A DNA stretch of 64,000 bases from Azotobacter vinelandii (lineage in GTDB: Bacteria > Pseudomonadota > Gammaproteobacteria > Pseudomonadales > Pseudomonadaceae), in NCBI RefSeq assembly GCF_001571105.1, contig NZ_BCTD01000002.1; one strand, given 5' to 3'. The translations under genes were made by a program, and so were the position numbers. Shown here one piece after another: positions 45,344 through 55,668 of this stretch. The notes beneath the pieces were generated by a model. That model did no database searches and was not told where the DNA came from. It saw nothing but the letters and a program-made list of their open reading frames with translations. Positions within the stretch are counted from its first letter, which is position 1; the number at the start of each line of letters is the position of its first letter.

Positions 45344-45934
45344 ATGGTTGCCACGCTCTACCTGGCCTCCGGCTCGCCCCGTCGACGCGAGCTGCTGACA
45401 CAGATCGGCGTACCCTTCACCACGCTGGCGGTGACTATCGACGAGACTCCCCTGGCGGACGAAACTCCGGCAACCTATGTGGAGCGCTTGGCGCGCGACA
45501 AGGCGGCGGCCGGTCTGGCCGGCCTCGCCGGCGACCGCCAGGCGGTGGTGCTCGGTGCGGACACCACCGTGGCGCTGGACGGACGCATCCTCGGCAAACC
45601 GGGGAGTCGTGCCGAGGCGCTGGCCATGTTGCGGGCGCTCGGCGGGCGCGGGCACGAGGTGCTGACCGCGGTGGCCCTGGCTTCTGCCGGGCGTTGCGAG
45701 GCGCGGCTGGTGCGCAGCCGGGTGACCTTCCGTCCGCTCGCCGCTGCCGAGACCGAGGCCTACTGGGCCACCGGCGAGCCGCTGGACAAGGCCGGCGGCT
45801 ATGCCATCCAGGGCCTCGCTGCGGTATTCGTCAGCCATCTCGAGGGCAGCTACTCGGCGGTGGTCGGCCTGCCGCTCTGCGAAACCGCGCAACTGCTGGC
45901 CGAATTCGGCATTCCATGCTGGCAACGACAATGA
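45344..45934 (+). CDS. maf: Maf-type nucleoside triphosphate pyrophosphatase
   Basis: 196 residues from the ATG at 45344 (AGAGGG upstream). The Maf motifs LASGSPRRRELL, GADTTVALDGRILGKP and GGYAIQGLA are present, as are conserved residues for dTTP/UTP pyrophosphatase (YhdE class). It removes modified nucleotides. It follows mreD by 51 bp. Confidence 0.93.
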   Translation: MVATLYLASGSPRRRELLTQIGVPFTTLAVTIDETPLADETPATYVERLARDKAAAGLAGLAGDRQAVVLGADTTVALDGRILGKPGSRAEALAMLRALGGRGHEVLTAVALASAGRCEARLVRSRVTFRPLAAAETEAYWATGEPLDKAGGYAIQGLAAVFVSHLEGSYSAVVGLPLCETAQLLAEFGIPCWQRQ

Positions 45935-45980
45935 CAAGGCGCCTGAGCGGACAAGCCGCGCCCAGCTTCGGGAATATGCG

Positions 45981-47438
45981 ATGAGCGAAGAAATCCTGAT
46001 CAATATCACGCCGATGGAGTCGCGCGTGGCGGTGGTGGAGAACGGCGTACTGCAGGAGGTGCACGTCGAGCGCACCCAGCGCCGCGGCATCGTCGGCAAC
46101 ATCTACAAGGGGCGGGTGGTGCGGGTGCTGCCGGGCATGCAGGCAGCCTTCATCGACATCGGCCTGGAGCGCGCGGCATTCATCCATGCCGCGGAAATCT
46201 CCACCCGCGAGGGCAGTGCGGTGGAGAACATCGCGGCCCTGGTGCACGAGGGACAGAGCCTGGTGGTGCAGGTCACCAAGGACCCGATCGGCAGCAAGGG
46301 GGCCCGACTGACCACCCACCTGTCGATTCCTTCCCGCTATCTGGTCTACATGCCGCGTACCCGCCACGTGGGCATCTCCCTGAAGATCGAGGAGGAGGCC
46401 GAGCGCGAGCGTCTCAAGAAGGTGGTAGCCGACTGCGTGGCCAGCGAAGGGATCGAGCACGAGGGCGGTTTCATCCTGCGTACCGCCGCCGAGGGTGCCG
46501 GCGCCGACGAGATTCTCGCGGATATCCGCTATCTGCGCCGCTTGTGGGACCAGATCGCCGGGCAGATCCAGACCGCCAGCGCACCGGCGGTGATCTACGA
46601 GGACCTCAGCCTGGCCCTGCGCACCCTGCGCGACCTAGTCAGCCCGCGCATCGAGAAAATCCGCATCGACTCGCGGGAAACCTTCCAGAAGGTTTTGCAG
46701 TTCGTCTCCGAACTGATGCCCGAGATCACCGACCACCTCGAGCATTATCCCGGCGAGCGCCCGATCTTCGACCTCTATGGCGTCGAGGACGAGATCCAGC
46801 GGGCCCTGGAGCGCAAGGTGATGCTCAAGTCCGGTGGCTACCTGATCATCGATCCGGCCGAGGCGATGACCACCATCGACGTCAATACCGGCGCCTTCGT
46901 CGGCCATCGCACCCTGGAAGAAACCATCTTCAAGACCAATCTCGAGGCGGCCATCGCGATCGCCCGCCAGCTGCGCCTGCGCAATCTGGGCGGGATCATC
47001 ATCATCGACTTCATCGACATGGAGGACGAGGAGCATCAGCGCCAGGTGCTGCGTACCCTGGAGAAGCAGCTGGAGCGCGACCACGCCAAGACCAACATCA
47101 TCGGCATCACCGTGCTGGGGCTGGTGCAGATGACCCGCAAGCGCACCCGGGAGAGCCTCGAACAGGTGCTCTGCGAGCCCTGCAGCTGCTGCCAGGGGCG
47201 TGGCAAGCTGAAGACGGCGGAGACCATCTGTTACGAGATCTTCCGCGAGATTCTCCGGGAGGCCCGCGCCTACCAGGCCGAGGGCTATCTGGTGCTGGCC
47301 AATCAGAAGGTGGTCGATCGACTGCTCGACGAGGAGTCGGGCAACGTCGCCGATCTCGAGGCCTTCATCGGCCGTCCGATCAAGTTCCAGGTCGAGGGCA
47401 CTTACTCCCAGGAGCAATACGATGTCGTCCTGCTGTAA
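45981..47438 (+). CDS. rng: Ribonuclease G
   Basis: 485 residues from the ATG at 45981. The S1-like region (RGIVGNIYKGRVVRVLPGMQAAFIDIGLERAAFIH) leads into the RNase E/G catalytic domain (TTIDVNTGAFVG with the catalytic Asp, IIIIDFIDMED). The zinc-link cysteines are in CEPCSCCQGRG. There is no long C-terminal degradosome scaffold, so it is RNase G and not RNase E. Matures 16S rRNA 5' ends. Confidence 0.96.
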   Translation: MSEEILINITPMESRVAVVENGVLQEVHVERTQRRGIVGNIYKGRVVRVLPGMQAAFIDIGLERAAFIHAAEISTREGSAVENIAALVHEGQSLVVQVTKDPIGSKGARLTTHLSIPSRYLVYMPRTRHVGISLKIEEEAERERLKKVVADCVASEGIEHEGGFILRTAAEGAGADEILADIRYLRRLWDQIAGQIQTASAPAVIYEDLSLALRTLRDLVSPRIEKIRIDSRETFQKVLQFVSELMPEITDHLEHYPGERPIFDLYGVEDEIQRALERKVMLKSGGYLIIDPAEAMTTIDVNTGAFVGHRTLEETIFKTNLEAAIAIARQLRLRNLGGIIIIDFIDMEDEEHQRQVLRTLEKQLERDHAKTNIIGITVLGLVQMTRKRTRESLEQVLCEPCSCCQGRGKLKTAETICYEIFREILREARAYQAEGYLVLANQKVVDRLLDEESGNVADLEAFIGRPIKFQVEGTYSQEQYDVVLL

Positions 47439-47447
47439 GCGCTGATC

Positions 47448-50400
47448 ATGCCGCGATCCTCCCGCCTGTTCGCGATCGTCCTGCGTATCCTGCTCGGGCT
47501 CGGTTTCCTCGGCCTGATGCTGTTGGCGCTGAGCGTCAGCCTGGGGCGTCAGTTGGCGCCACTGGTCGCCGACACGCGCCTCGAAGTGCAGGCGCGGGTC
47601 CGCGACGTACTGGACATGCCGGTCGCCATCCGTGCCCTGGAGGGGCGCTGGACCGCCTTGTCGCCACGCCTGCTGGCGCGTGACGTGACGATCGGCGAGG
47701 GCGAGGATGCGCTGCACCTGGAGCGGGTCCAGGTGCGCCTCGATCTGCTGCGCACTCTGCTGGCCCGCGAGTTGCGCGTCGCCGCGCTGGAGGTCGAGGG
47801 GGTGAGTTTCACTCTGGCGCAGGATGCCGGTGGACGCTGGACCCTGGAGGGGGCGCCGCAGCGCGGCCGGCAGCGGCCGTTCAACCCGGACGAGTCCCTG
47901 CGCGCGCTCGAGCGGATCGATCATCTGTCGCTGCTGGACAGCCAGGTCACCTTCGCGCCGCACGGGCAGGAGCCTTTCTCTCTCCAGAACGTCGACCTCA
48001 CGTTGCGCAGCGACGGCTGGCGGCAGCGTCTCGACGGTCGGCTGATCCTGCCCGACGGCCAGCCGCTGCAATTGAGCCTGCACGGCCAGTTGGCCGACGA
48101 GGGCTGGCGGCAGAGTTCCGCCGAACTCTACGTCAGCCTGCCGCAGAGCGATTGGGCGAGCTGGGTGCCGCGCAGCCTGACCGGCGACTGGCGGATCGAG
48201 CGGCTGCGTGCCGGCGGCGAGTTCTGGCTGGCCTGGGACAAGAGCCGCCTGCAGCGCGCGGCGGCCCGCCTGCAGGCGCCCGAGCTGCGCATCCAGCGCA
48301 CCGGGCAGGCGCCGGCCGAGGTGCGTGACCTGGCGCTGAGCGGGCATTTTCTGAGCGATGGCGAAAATCTCCGCGCCTTGATCGATTCGCTGCAAGCCGA
48401 CTTCGGCGAGAGCCGCTGGGCGGGCGTGCAGATCGCGCTCGAGCACCGGACCGCGGCCGATGCCGCCTCTGCCTGGACGCTGACCGCCAACCACCTCGAC
48501 CTGACCCCGCTGACCCCGCTGGTACAGTCCCTTGCGCCGCTGCCGGAGGCCGCCGAAGGCGCCCTGGAGGCCTTGCGGCCGCGTGGCAGCCTGCGCAACC
48601 TGCGGCTGGATTACCGTCCCCGGGCCGAGGGAGGCCAGCGTCTCGCCTATGCGGCCAATCTTCAGGGCGTGGCCTTCGATGCCTGGCAGGGTGTGCCGGC
48701 GGCGAACAATGTCAGCGGCAGTGTCAGCGGCGATCTGGCCGGCGGCGAGCTGCGCTTCAACGGCGAGGACCTCGCCCTGCATCTCGCGCGCCTGTTCCCC
48801 CGTCCCTGGCACTACCGGCATGCGGCCGGTCAGTTGTTCTGGCGGATCGATGAGCAGAGCGTGACCCTGCGCAGCCCCTACGTGCAGACGGACGGCGAGG
48901 AGGGACGCGCCAGCGGGGACTTCCTGATCCGCCTGCGCCGCGATCCGGCGGAGGAGGACTACATGGATCTGCGCGTCGGTCTGCGCGATGGCGATGCTCG
49001 TTACGCCGAGAAATACCTGCCGACCCTTTCGCCCGGGCTGTCGCCGCAACTGGCCGACTGGCTGAAGACCGCGATCCGTGCCGGCCGCGTGGACGAAGGC
49101 TATTTCCTCTATCAGGGCTCGCTGAACAAGGGCGCCGAGGATGCGGCGCGCAGTCTCGCTCTGTTCTTCAAGGTGCGCGATGTCGAGCTGGCCTATCAGC
49201 CGGGCTGGCCGGCGTTGCGCGAGGCGCAGGGCGAGGTGTTCGTCGAGGACAGCGGCGTGCGCGTGCGCCTGGATAGCGGGCGGGTGCTGGACACCCGGCT
49301 GAGTTCGGCCATGGCCGAGATTCCTTCGGCCAAGGGCGGGGTGCCGCACTTGCAGGTGGAAGGCGAGCTGGAAGGCAGTGTCGGCGACGGCCTGCGCATT
49401 CTCCGGGAGGCGCCGCTGGAGACCGCGGAAATCTTCGCCGGCTGGTCGGGCGAGGGGCCGCTGCGGGGGCGGCTCACGCTGGACATCCCGTTGCGCCGGG
49501 AGGTGGATCGGCCACCGCGAGTGGTGGCGGAGTTGCACACCGAGGGCGCGCGCCTGCAGATGGCCCAGCCGAACCTGCAACTGACCCGCCTGCAAGGTGC
49601 CTTCAGCTACGATACGGCGAAGGGACTCAGTGCGCCGGACATCCGCGCCCAGGCGTTCGGCCGGCCGGTACGCGGCCGGGCTCTCGCCGAGGGGCGCAAG
49701 GGCAAGGCGCGGACCCGTATCCAGGCCAACGGTCAGGTATCCGCGGCGGCGCTTGCCAAGTGGTTGCAGGTAAGCCAGCGCCTGCCGCTGTCCGGCGAGC
49801 TACCTTATCGCCTCGAGTTGCTGCTGGACGGCGCGAACAGTTGGCTACAGGCCGATTCCACCTTGCGCGGCCTGCGCATCGATCTGCCGGAGCCGCTGGG
49901 CAAGCCGGCCGGAGAGGCCCGCAATACGCGTTGGCGCATGACCCTGGATGGCGCCGAGCGCCGTTACCGGCTGGATTACGCCGATCAGGCCAGTCTGGCT
50001 CTGGCCGCGCCGTCCGGACGCTTCGGCGAGGGGCGCGGCGAACTGCTTCTCGGCAGCGGCAAAGCTCGGTTGCCGAGGGCACGTGGCCTCTGGCTGCGCG
50101 GTCGGATTCCCACCCTGGACTGGGACGCCTGGCAGGTAGCTCTGGCCCCTCTGGCCGCCCAAGGCGGTGCGCAGGCCGGCCTGCTGCGTGGCGCCGAACT
50201 GGAGATCGGTCGTTTCCAGGGGCTCGGTGTCCACCTGGACTCGCTCGGCGCCTCGCTGACATCCGGCCGGGCCGGCTGGAACCTGCAACTGGAAAGCCCG
50301 CAGGTTCAGGGGCGCATCGCTATTCCGACGACTTCCCAGGCGCCGATCGTCGTCGATCTGTCGCATCTGCAACTACCGGCCAGTGTGGCCGGATCTAGCG

Positions 50401-51281
50401 GTGCGCCATCCGGCGCGTCGGCCGACGATCCCCTGCAGGCGGTCGACCCGCGGAAGATTCCAGCGCTGGATGTGCGCATCGCCCGTCTGCAACAGGGCGC
50501 CGAGCCGCTGGGGGCCTGGTCGTTGAAGGCCCGGCCGCGTCCCGACGGCGTGCAGTTCAGCGACCTGGATCTGGACCTCAAGGGCTTGCGAGTGCTCGGC
50601 AGCGTCGGCTGGCAGGGGCGGCCCGGCGCTACCCGTAGCTGGTTCCGGGGGCGCTTGCAGGGGGGCGACCTCGCCGATGTGCTGCTGGCCTGGGGCTTCG
50701 CCCCGAGTGCTTCCAGCGAGACGTTCCGTGTGGACATCGATGGCAACTGGCCAGGCTCTCCGGCGGCCCTGGCCTTGCAGCGCTATACGGGCAGCTTCGA
50801 TGTCAGCCTGAGGCGAGGGCAGTTCCACGAAGTGGAGGGCGCGGCCTCGGCCCTGCGGGCGTTCGGCCTGCTCAACTTCAATGCCATTGGCCGTCGGTTG
50901 CGCCTGGATTTCTCCGACCTGTTCGGCAAGGGGTTGAGCTACGACCGGGTCAAGGGGCTGGTCGAAGGGCGCGACGGAGTCTTCCGGACGGAGATTCCGC
51001 TGACCCTGACCGGCCCCTCGAGCAATCTGGAGCTGGACGGCGTCCTCAACCTGCCCGGCGATAATATCGATGCCAAGCTGCTGGTCACCCTGCCGATCAC
51101 CAACAACCTGCCGCTCGCCGCCCTGCTGGCCGGTGCACCGGCGGTCGGCGGGGCCTTGTTCGTCGTGGACAAGCTGCTCGGCGATCGCGTGGCACGTTTC
51201 GCCAGTGTGCAGTATCGCGTCCAGGGTCCTTGGCGAGAGCCTAGAATTACCTTCGACAAGCCTTTCGAGAAGCCGCGCTAG
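47448..51281 (+). CDS. yhdP: AsmA/TamB-type envelope protein YhdP
   Basis: 1277 residues, usual for the family. One N-terminal membrane helix (FAIVLRILLGLGFLGLMLLALSVSLGR) is followed by a very long periplasmic beta-groove (repeating beta segments, TamB/Vps13-like). The C-terminal DUF3971/AsmA_2 segment includes YTGSFDVSLRRGQFHEVEGAASALRAFGLLNF. E. coli YhdP carries phospholipids from the inner to the outer membrane. ATG lies 9 bp after rng, so it is in the same unit. Confidence 0.93.
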   Translation: MPRSSRLFAIVLRILLGLGFLGLMLLALSVSLGRQLAPLVADTRLEVQARVRDVLDMPVAIRALEGRWTALSPRLLARDVTIGEGEDALHLERVQVRLDLLRTLLARELRVAALEVEGVSFTLAQDAGGRWTLEGAPQRGRQRPFNPDESLRALERIDHLSLLDSQVTFAPHGQEPFSLQNVDLTLRSDGWRQRLDGRLILPDGQPLQLSLHGQLADEGWRQSSAELYVSLPQSDWASWVPRSLTGDWRIERLRAGGEFWLAWDKSRLQRAAARLQAPELRIQRTGQAPAEVRDLALSGHFLSDGENLRALIDSLQADFGESRWAGVQIALEHRTAADAASAWTLTANHLDLTPLTPLVQSLAPLPEAAEGALEALRPRGSLRNLRLDYRPRAEGGQRLAYAANLQGVAFDAWQGVPAANNVSGSVSGDLAGGELRFNGEDLALHLARLFPRPWHYRHAAGQLFWRIDEQSVTLRSPYVQTDGEEGRASGDFLIRLRRDPAEEDYMDLRVGLRDGDARYAEKYLPTLSPGLSPQLADWLKTAIRAGRVDEGYFLYQGSLNKGAEDAARSLALFFKVRDVELAYQPGWPALREAQGEVFVEDSGVRVRLDSGRVLDTRLSSAMAEIPSAKGGVPHLQVEGELEGSVGDGLRILREAPLETAEIFAGWSGEGPLRGRLTLDIPLRREVDRPPRVVAELHTEGARLQMAQPNLQLTRLQGAFSYDTAKGLSAPDIRAQAFGRPVRGRALAEGRKGKARTRIQANGQVSAAALAKWLQVSQRLPLSGELPYRLELLLDGANSWLQADSTLRGLRIDLPEPLGKPAGEARNTRWRMTLDGAERRYRLDYADQASLALAAPSGRFGEGRGELLLGSGKARLPRARGLWLRGRIPTLDWDAWQVALAPLAAQGGAQAGLLRGAELEIGRFQGLGVHLDSLGASLTSGRAGWNLQLESPQVQGRIAIPTTSQAPIVVDLSHLQLPASVAGSSGAPSGASADDPLQAVDPRKIPALDVRIARLQQGAEPLGAWSLKARPRPDGVQFSDLDLDLKGLRVLGSVGWQGRPGATRSWFRGRLQGGDLADVLLAWGFAPSASSETFRVDIDGNWPGSPAALALQRYTGSFDVSLRRGQFHEVEGAASALRAFGLLNFNAIGRRLRLDFSDLFGKGLSYDRVKGLVEGRDGVFRTEIPLTLTGPSSNLELDGVLNLPGDNIDAKLLVTLPITNNLPLAALLAGAPAVGGALFVVDKLLGDRVARFASVQYRVQGPWREPRITFDKPFEKPR

Positions 51282-51356
51282 CCGCAGGAAGGCTTGCAGT
51301 GGCCGGCAAAGTGCGAGAGCTTGGGCAGACAAATCCTGGAAAAGCGGAGAAGGCCA

Positions 51357-52205
51357 ATGAACGTGGCGGTATTGCAGATGGTCAGCCAGGACGATGTGCC
51401 GGCCAACCTCGCGACCGCGCGCCGTCTGCTCGAGCAGGCCGCTATCGGGGGCGCGCGCCTTGCCGTTCTGCCGGAGAACTTCGCCGCCCTGGGCCGGCGC
51501 GATAGCGCTGCCCTGGCCCGTGCCGAGGCCGAAGGGCAAGGGCCGGTGCTGCCCTGCCTGCGCCAGGCGGCCCGTGATTTCGGCCTGTGGATAGTCGCGG
51601 GTACCCTGCCGCTGCCGCCGGACGGCCGGCCGTGGGCCAAGGCCCATGCCTGTTCGCTGTTGTTCGACGAGCATGGCGAGCAGGTGGCTCGCTACGACAA
51701 GCTGCACCTGTTCGACGTGGACGTGGCCGACCAGCGCGGACGCTACCGCGAATCGGACGACTATGCCCATGGTGAGCGGATCGTGGTGGCGGATACCCCG
51801 GCCGGTCGGCTCGGTCTGTCGGTCTGCTACGACCTGCGCTTCCCCGAGCTCTATGCCGCCCTGCGCGATGCCGGGGCCGAGCTGATCAGCGCTCCCTCGG
51901 CCTTCACGGCGGTGACCGGCGGCGCCCACTGGCATGTGCTGGTGCGTGCGCGTGCGCTGGAAACCCAGTGCTATCTGCTGGCGGCCGCCCAGGGGGGCCT
52001 GCATCCCGGCCCCCGGGAAACCTACGGCCATTCGGTCATCGTCGATCCCTGGGGGCGGCCGTTGGCCGAGCAGGCGCAGGGCGAGGGCGTACTGCTGGCC
52101 CGCCGGGATGCCGACGAGCAGGCGGCGATCCGTCAGCGTATGCCGGTGCAGCGCCATCGGCGATTTTCAGTGTCGGCCGTGCCGCGGCCGATCGAAATGG
52201 AGTGA
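51357..52205 (+). CDS. Nitrilase-superfamily amidase (NIT/omega-amidase-like)
   Basis: 282 residues from the ATG at 51357 (GGAGAAGG upstream). The catalytic triad is Glu40 (LPENFA), Lys115 (YDKLHLFD) and Cys157 (SVCYDLRFPE). Family members hydrolyse deaminated glutathione or omega-amides. Lies between yhdP and tldD in the same direction. Confidence 0.92.
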   Translation: MNVAVLQMVSQDDVPANLATARRLLEQAAIGGARLAVLPENFAALGRRDSAALARAEAEGQGPVLPCLRQAARDFGLWIVAGTLPLPPDGRPWAKAHACSLLFDEHGEQVARYDKLHLFDVDVADQRGRYRESDDYAHGERIVVADTPAGRLGLSVCYDLRFPELYAALRDAGAELISAPSAFTAVTGGAHWHVLVRARALETQCYLLAAAQGGLHPGPRETYGHSVIVDPWGRPLAEQAQGEGVLLARRDADEQAAIRQRMPVQRHRRFSVSAVPRPIEME

Positions 52206-52207
52206 AT

Positions 52208-53650
52208 ATGAGCGAGTTGTTGTTACCCGTCAGCCAGCAGTTGCTGAGCCCCGGTGGTCTGGATCTCGATGCCTTGCCGGCGCTGCTCGGCGAACTGGCC
52301 GGCCCCGGCATCGACGCGGCCGATCTGTATTTCCAGAGCCAGGTATCCGAGTCCTGGGTGCTGGAGGACGGTATCGTCAAGGAGGGCAGCTTCCATCTCG
52401 ACCAAGGCGTCGGTGCGCGCGCCCAGTCCGGCGAGAAGACCGGATTCGCCTACAGCAACGCGATCACCGGCGAGGCGTTGCGTCAGGCGGCCCAGGCGGC
52501 GCGTTCGATCGCCCGTAGCGGGCAGTCGGGCCGCGTGCAGGCTTTTACCGGAGCGTCGGTGACGCGTCTCTATGCAGCCGACAATCCGCTGGAGGTGATC
52601 GATCGGGCTGCGAAGGTCGAGCTGCTCAAGTGCGTCGATGCCGCCACGCGGTCGCTGGACCCGCGCATCAAGCAGGTCACCGTGAGTCTGGCCGGCGCCT
52701 GGGAGCACATCCTGATCGCTGCCAGCGACGGCAGCCTGGGTGCCGATGTGCGTCCGCTGGTGCGTTTCAACGTCAGTGTCATCGTCGAGCAGAATGGCCG
52801 TCGCGAGCGCGGCGGGCACGGTGGCGGCGGACGCACCGACTACCGTTTCTTCCTCGACGAGGAACGTGCCATGGGCTATGCCCGCGAGGCCGTGCGCCAG
52901 GCGCTGGTCAACCTCGAAACGATCCCGGCGCCGGCCGGTACGCTGCCGGTGGTGCTCGGTCCGGGCTGGTCCGGCGTGCTGCTGCACGAGGCGGTCGGCC
53001 ATGGACTGGAAGGGGATTTCAACCGCAAGGGCAGCTCGGCCTACAGTGGCCGGATCGGCGAGCAGGTGGCTTCCAGCTTGTGCACCATCGTCGACGACGG
53101 CACCTTGGCCGGCCGGCGCGGCTCGCTCAGCCTGGACGACGAGGGCACGCCGACCCAATGCACCACGCTGATCGAGAACGGCATTCTGCGCGGTTACATG
53201 CAGGACAAGCTGAACGCCCGCCTGATGGGCGTGGCGCCGACCGGCAACGGTCGCCGCGAGTCCTATTCGCACCTGCCGATGCCGCGCATGACCAACACCT
53301 ACATGCTGGCCGGGGAAAGCGAACCCGAGGAGATCATCGCCTCGGTGAAGAAGGGGATCTATTGCGCCAGCCTCGGCGGCGGCCAGGTGGACATCACCAG
53401 TGGCAAGTTCGTCTTCTCCACCAGCGAGGCCTACCTGATCGAGGATGGCCGGATCACGGCGCCGGTCAAGGGAGCGACCCTGATCGGCAATGGTCCGGAG
53501 GTGATGACCCGGGTTTCCATGGTCGGCAACGACCTGGCGCTGGATAGCGGTGTCGGCACCTGTGGCAAGGACGGTCAGTCGGTTCCGGTAGGGGTCGGCC
53601 AGCCTACCCTGAAGATCGATGCGATCACCGTCGGCGGTACCGGGGCCTGA
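52208..53650 (+). CDS. tldD: Metalloprotease TldD
   Basis: 480 residues; ATG two bases after the nitrilase stop. The zinc-site motif HEAVGHGLEGD (about 260-270) marks the TldD subunit. The C-terminal domain is complete (LPMPRMTNTYMLAGESEPEEIIASV, SGKFVFSTSEAYLIEDGRIT). It forms a heterodimer with PmbA/TldE (54263-55609), cleaving unfolded peptides and, in E. coli, the CcdA antitoxin and microcin B17 precursor. Confidence 0.96.
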   Translation: MSELLLPVSQQLLSPGGLDLDALPALLGELAGPGIDAADLYFQSQVSESWVLEDGIVKEGSFHLDQGVGARAQSGEKTGFAYSNAITGEALRQAAQAARSIARSGQSGRVQAFTGASVTRLYAADNPLEVIDRAAKVELLKCVDAATRSLDPRIKQVTVSLAGAWEHILIAASDGSLGADVRPLVRFNVSVIVEQNGRRERGGHGGGGRTDYRFFLDEERAMGYAREAVRQALVNLETIPAPAGTLPVVLGPGWSGVLLHEAVGHGLEGDFNRKGSSAYSGRIGEQVASSLCTIVDDGTLAGRRGSLSLDDEGTPTQCTTLIENGILRGYMQDKLNARLMGVAPTGNGRRESYSHLPMPRMTNTYMLAGESEPEEIIASVKKGIYCASLGGGQVDITSGKFVFSTSEAYLIEDGRITAPVKGATLIGNGPEVMTRVSMVGNDLALDSGVGTCGKDGQSVPVGVGQPTLKIDAITVGGTGA

Positions 53651-53666
53651 GGCCGGTGCCGGGGTA

Positions 53667-54185
53667 TCAGCGAAGCCCGCGCCTGCTTTCGTCGAGATCG
53701 CGGATGTATTTGAAGATCTTGCGGCTGGCGGCCGGTGGCTTGTTCTGCGCCGTCTCGTGGCGGGCCTGGCGGATCAGGCCGCGCAGGTGCTGGCGGTCGG
53801 TGTCTGGGTAGTCGCCGACGAAGGCCTCGAGCGCTTCGTCGCCGCCGTCGAGCAGCCGGTCGCGCCAGCGCTCGAGGGCGTGAAAGCGCTCGTTGTACTG
53901 GCGGCTGGAGGCGTCCAACTGCTCGAAGAGGGCGAGAATGGCGTCAATGTCCTGGTCGCGCATCAGCTTGCCGATGTACTGGATGTGCCGCTTGCGGGCG
54001 ATGTGCGCGGTGTGTTTCGGCGCATCCAGCAGGGCGCGGCGCAGGGCGTCGGTCAACGGCAGGCGATCGAGCTGCTCGGGTCTGAGGCCGGCGAGGCGCT
54101 CGCCGAGTTCCTGCAGGGCATGCAACTCGCGCTTGACCTGGGATTTGCTCTTCTCTTCGGAGAGGTCTTGGTGAAATTCAGACAT
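53667..54185 (-). CDS. yjgA: Ribosome-associated protein DarP (YjgA)
   Basis: 172 residues. The YjgA/DUF615 fold is all-helical and charged (KSKSQVKRELHALQELGERLAGL ... HIARKRHIQYIGKLMRDQD ... HLRGLIRQARHE). It assists late 50S subunit assembly. It runs opposite to tldD and pmbA and lies between them. Confidence 0.92.
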   Translation of the reverse strand: MSEFHQDLSEEKSKSQVKRELHALQELGERLAGLRPEQLDRLPLTDALRRALLDAPKHTAHIARKRHIQYIGKLMRDQDIDAILALFEQLDASSRQYNERFHALERWRDRLLDGGDEALEAFVGDYPDTDRQHLRGLIRQARHETAQNKPPAASRKIFKYIRDLDESRRGLR

Positions 54186-54262
54186 GGTGGTGGTCCAGAG
54201 ATACAGGCCGCCATGATAACAGCAGCTCCGGAGCGACTGGCCCGGACCTGACAGGAGTAGTT

Positions 54263-55609
54263 ATGAATCCAGCAGAAATGGTAGGTCCGCAGGCGCTGCC
54301 GGAGTTGCGGGCCAAGGTCGAGCGGATACTCGCCGAAAGCGCGCGGCAGGGCGCCACGGCCTGCGAGGTATCCGTATCCATCGAGCAGGGCCTGTCTACC
54401 ACCGTGCGCCAGGGTGAGGTGGAGACCGTCGAGTTCAATCGCGACCAGGGGTTCGGCATCACCCTCTATCTCGGTCAGCGCAAGGGCTCGGCGAGCACTT
54501 CGGCGACGGGCGAGGAGGCGATCCGGGAAACCGTGGCTGCCGCGTTGGCGATCGCCCGGCACGCTTCCGAGGACGACTGCGCCGGTCTGCCGGACGCTGG
54601 CCTGATGCCGGACGAGCTACCGGAACTGGATCTCTTCCATCCTTGGGCGATCGCTCCCGAGCAGGCCATCGAGCGCGCGCTGGAATGCGAGGCGGCGGCC
54701 TTTGCCGCCGATCCGCGGATTCGCAATGCCGACGGCACTTCGCTCAATTCGCACCAGGGATGCCGCGTCTACGGCAACAGCCATGGCTTCGTCGGCGGCT
54801 ATGCCAGTACCCGGCACAGTCTCAGTTGCGTGATGATCGCCGAAGGCGAAGGCCAGATGCAGCGCGACTACTGGTATGACGTCAACCGGATTGGCGAGGC
54901 GCTGGCCGATCCGCAGACGATCGGTCGGCAGGCGGCGGAGCGGGCCGCGCGTCGTCTCGGCGCGCGGCCGGTGCCGACCTGTGAGGTACCGGTGCTGTTC
55001 TCCGCCGAACTGGCTACCGGCCTGTTCGGGCATTTCATCGCCGCCATTACCGGCGGCAATCTCTATCGGCATGCCTCTTTCCTCGAGGGAGCCCTTGGCG
55101 AGCAGTTGTTTCCCGAGTGGTTGAGTCTCGACGAGCGCCCGCATATTCCCCGGGCGTTGGGCAGCGCCGCCTTCGACGCCGATGGATTACCGACCCGCGC
55201 CAAGCATTTCGTCGAGCAGGGGCGCTTGGCCAGCTATGCCTTGGGAACCTATTCGGGACGCAAGCTGGGTATGCCGAGCACGGCCAACGCCGGTGGGGTG
55301 CACAACCTGTTCGTGACCCATGGCGATGAGGATCAGGCCGCACTGATTCGCCGAATGGGGCGTGGATTGCTGTTGACCGAGCTGATGGGGCAGGGACTCA
55401 ACCTGGTGACCGGCGATTACTCCCGTGGTGCCGGTGGTTTCTGGGTCGAGAACGGCGAGATCCAGTATCCGGTCCAGGAAGTGACCATCGCCGGCAATCT
55501 GCGTGATATGTTCCGACGGATTGTCGCGGTCGGTAACGATTTGGAGCATCGCAGCAACATCTGCACCGGTTCGGTGCTCGTGGAGCGGATGACCCTGGCG
55601 GGAAGCTGA
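54263..55609 (+). CDS. pmbA: Metalloprotease subunit PmbA (TldE)
   Basis: 448 residues. It has the TldD/PmbA fold (VSVSIEQGLSTTVRQGEVETVEFNRDQGFGITLYLGQRKGSAST) but lacks the HExxxH zinc motif of TldD, as expected for the PmbA partner. The C-terminal domain is complete (NLVTGDYSRGAGGFWVENGEIQYPVQEVTIAGNLRDMF). It has its own promoter region, divergent from yjgA. Confidence 0.96.
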   Translation: MNPAEMVGPQALPELRAKVERILAESARQGATACEVSVSIEQGLSTTVRQGEVETVEFNRDQGFGITLYLGQRKGSASTSATGEEAIRETVAAALAIARHASEDDCAGLPDAGLMPDELPELDLFHPWAIAPEQAIERALECEAAAFAADPRIRNADGTSLNSHQGCRVYGNSHGFVGGYASTRHSLSCVMIAEGEGQMQRDYWYDVNRIGEALADPQTIGRQAAERAARRLGARPVPTCEVPVLFSAELATGLFGHFIAAITGGNLYRHASFLEGALGEQLFPEWLSLDERPHIPRALGSAAFDADGLPTRAKHFVEQGRLASYALGTYSGRKLGMPSTANAGGVHNLFVTHGDEDQAALIRRMGRGLLLTELMGQGLNLVTGDYSRGAGGFWVENGEIQYPVQEVTIAGNLRDMFRRIVAVGNDLEHRSNICTGSVLVERMTLAGS

Positions 55610-55633
55610 GCGGGGTGGCGCCGAGCCGAATGG

Positions 55634-55658
55634 CTACCGTCGGGGCTCCCGGCGGTAG
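55634..55658. terminator. Hairpin between convergent pmbA and ptsO
   Basis: An 11-bp stem with one G-U pair and a 3-base loop (CTACCGTCGGG / CCCGGCGGTAG). No T run follows, but the place and strength suit a shared transcription end. Confidence 0.6.
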
Positions 55659-55668
55659 TGGGGCAGCG

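Noticed and set aside
46635..49595. Minus-strand open frame of nearly 1000 codons across rng and yhdP
   Set aside because: Antisense shadow; the sense frames carry all recognised motifs and start sites.
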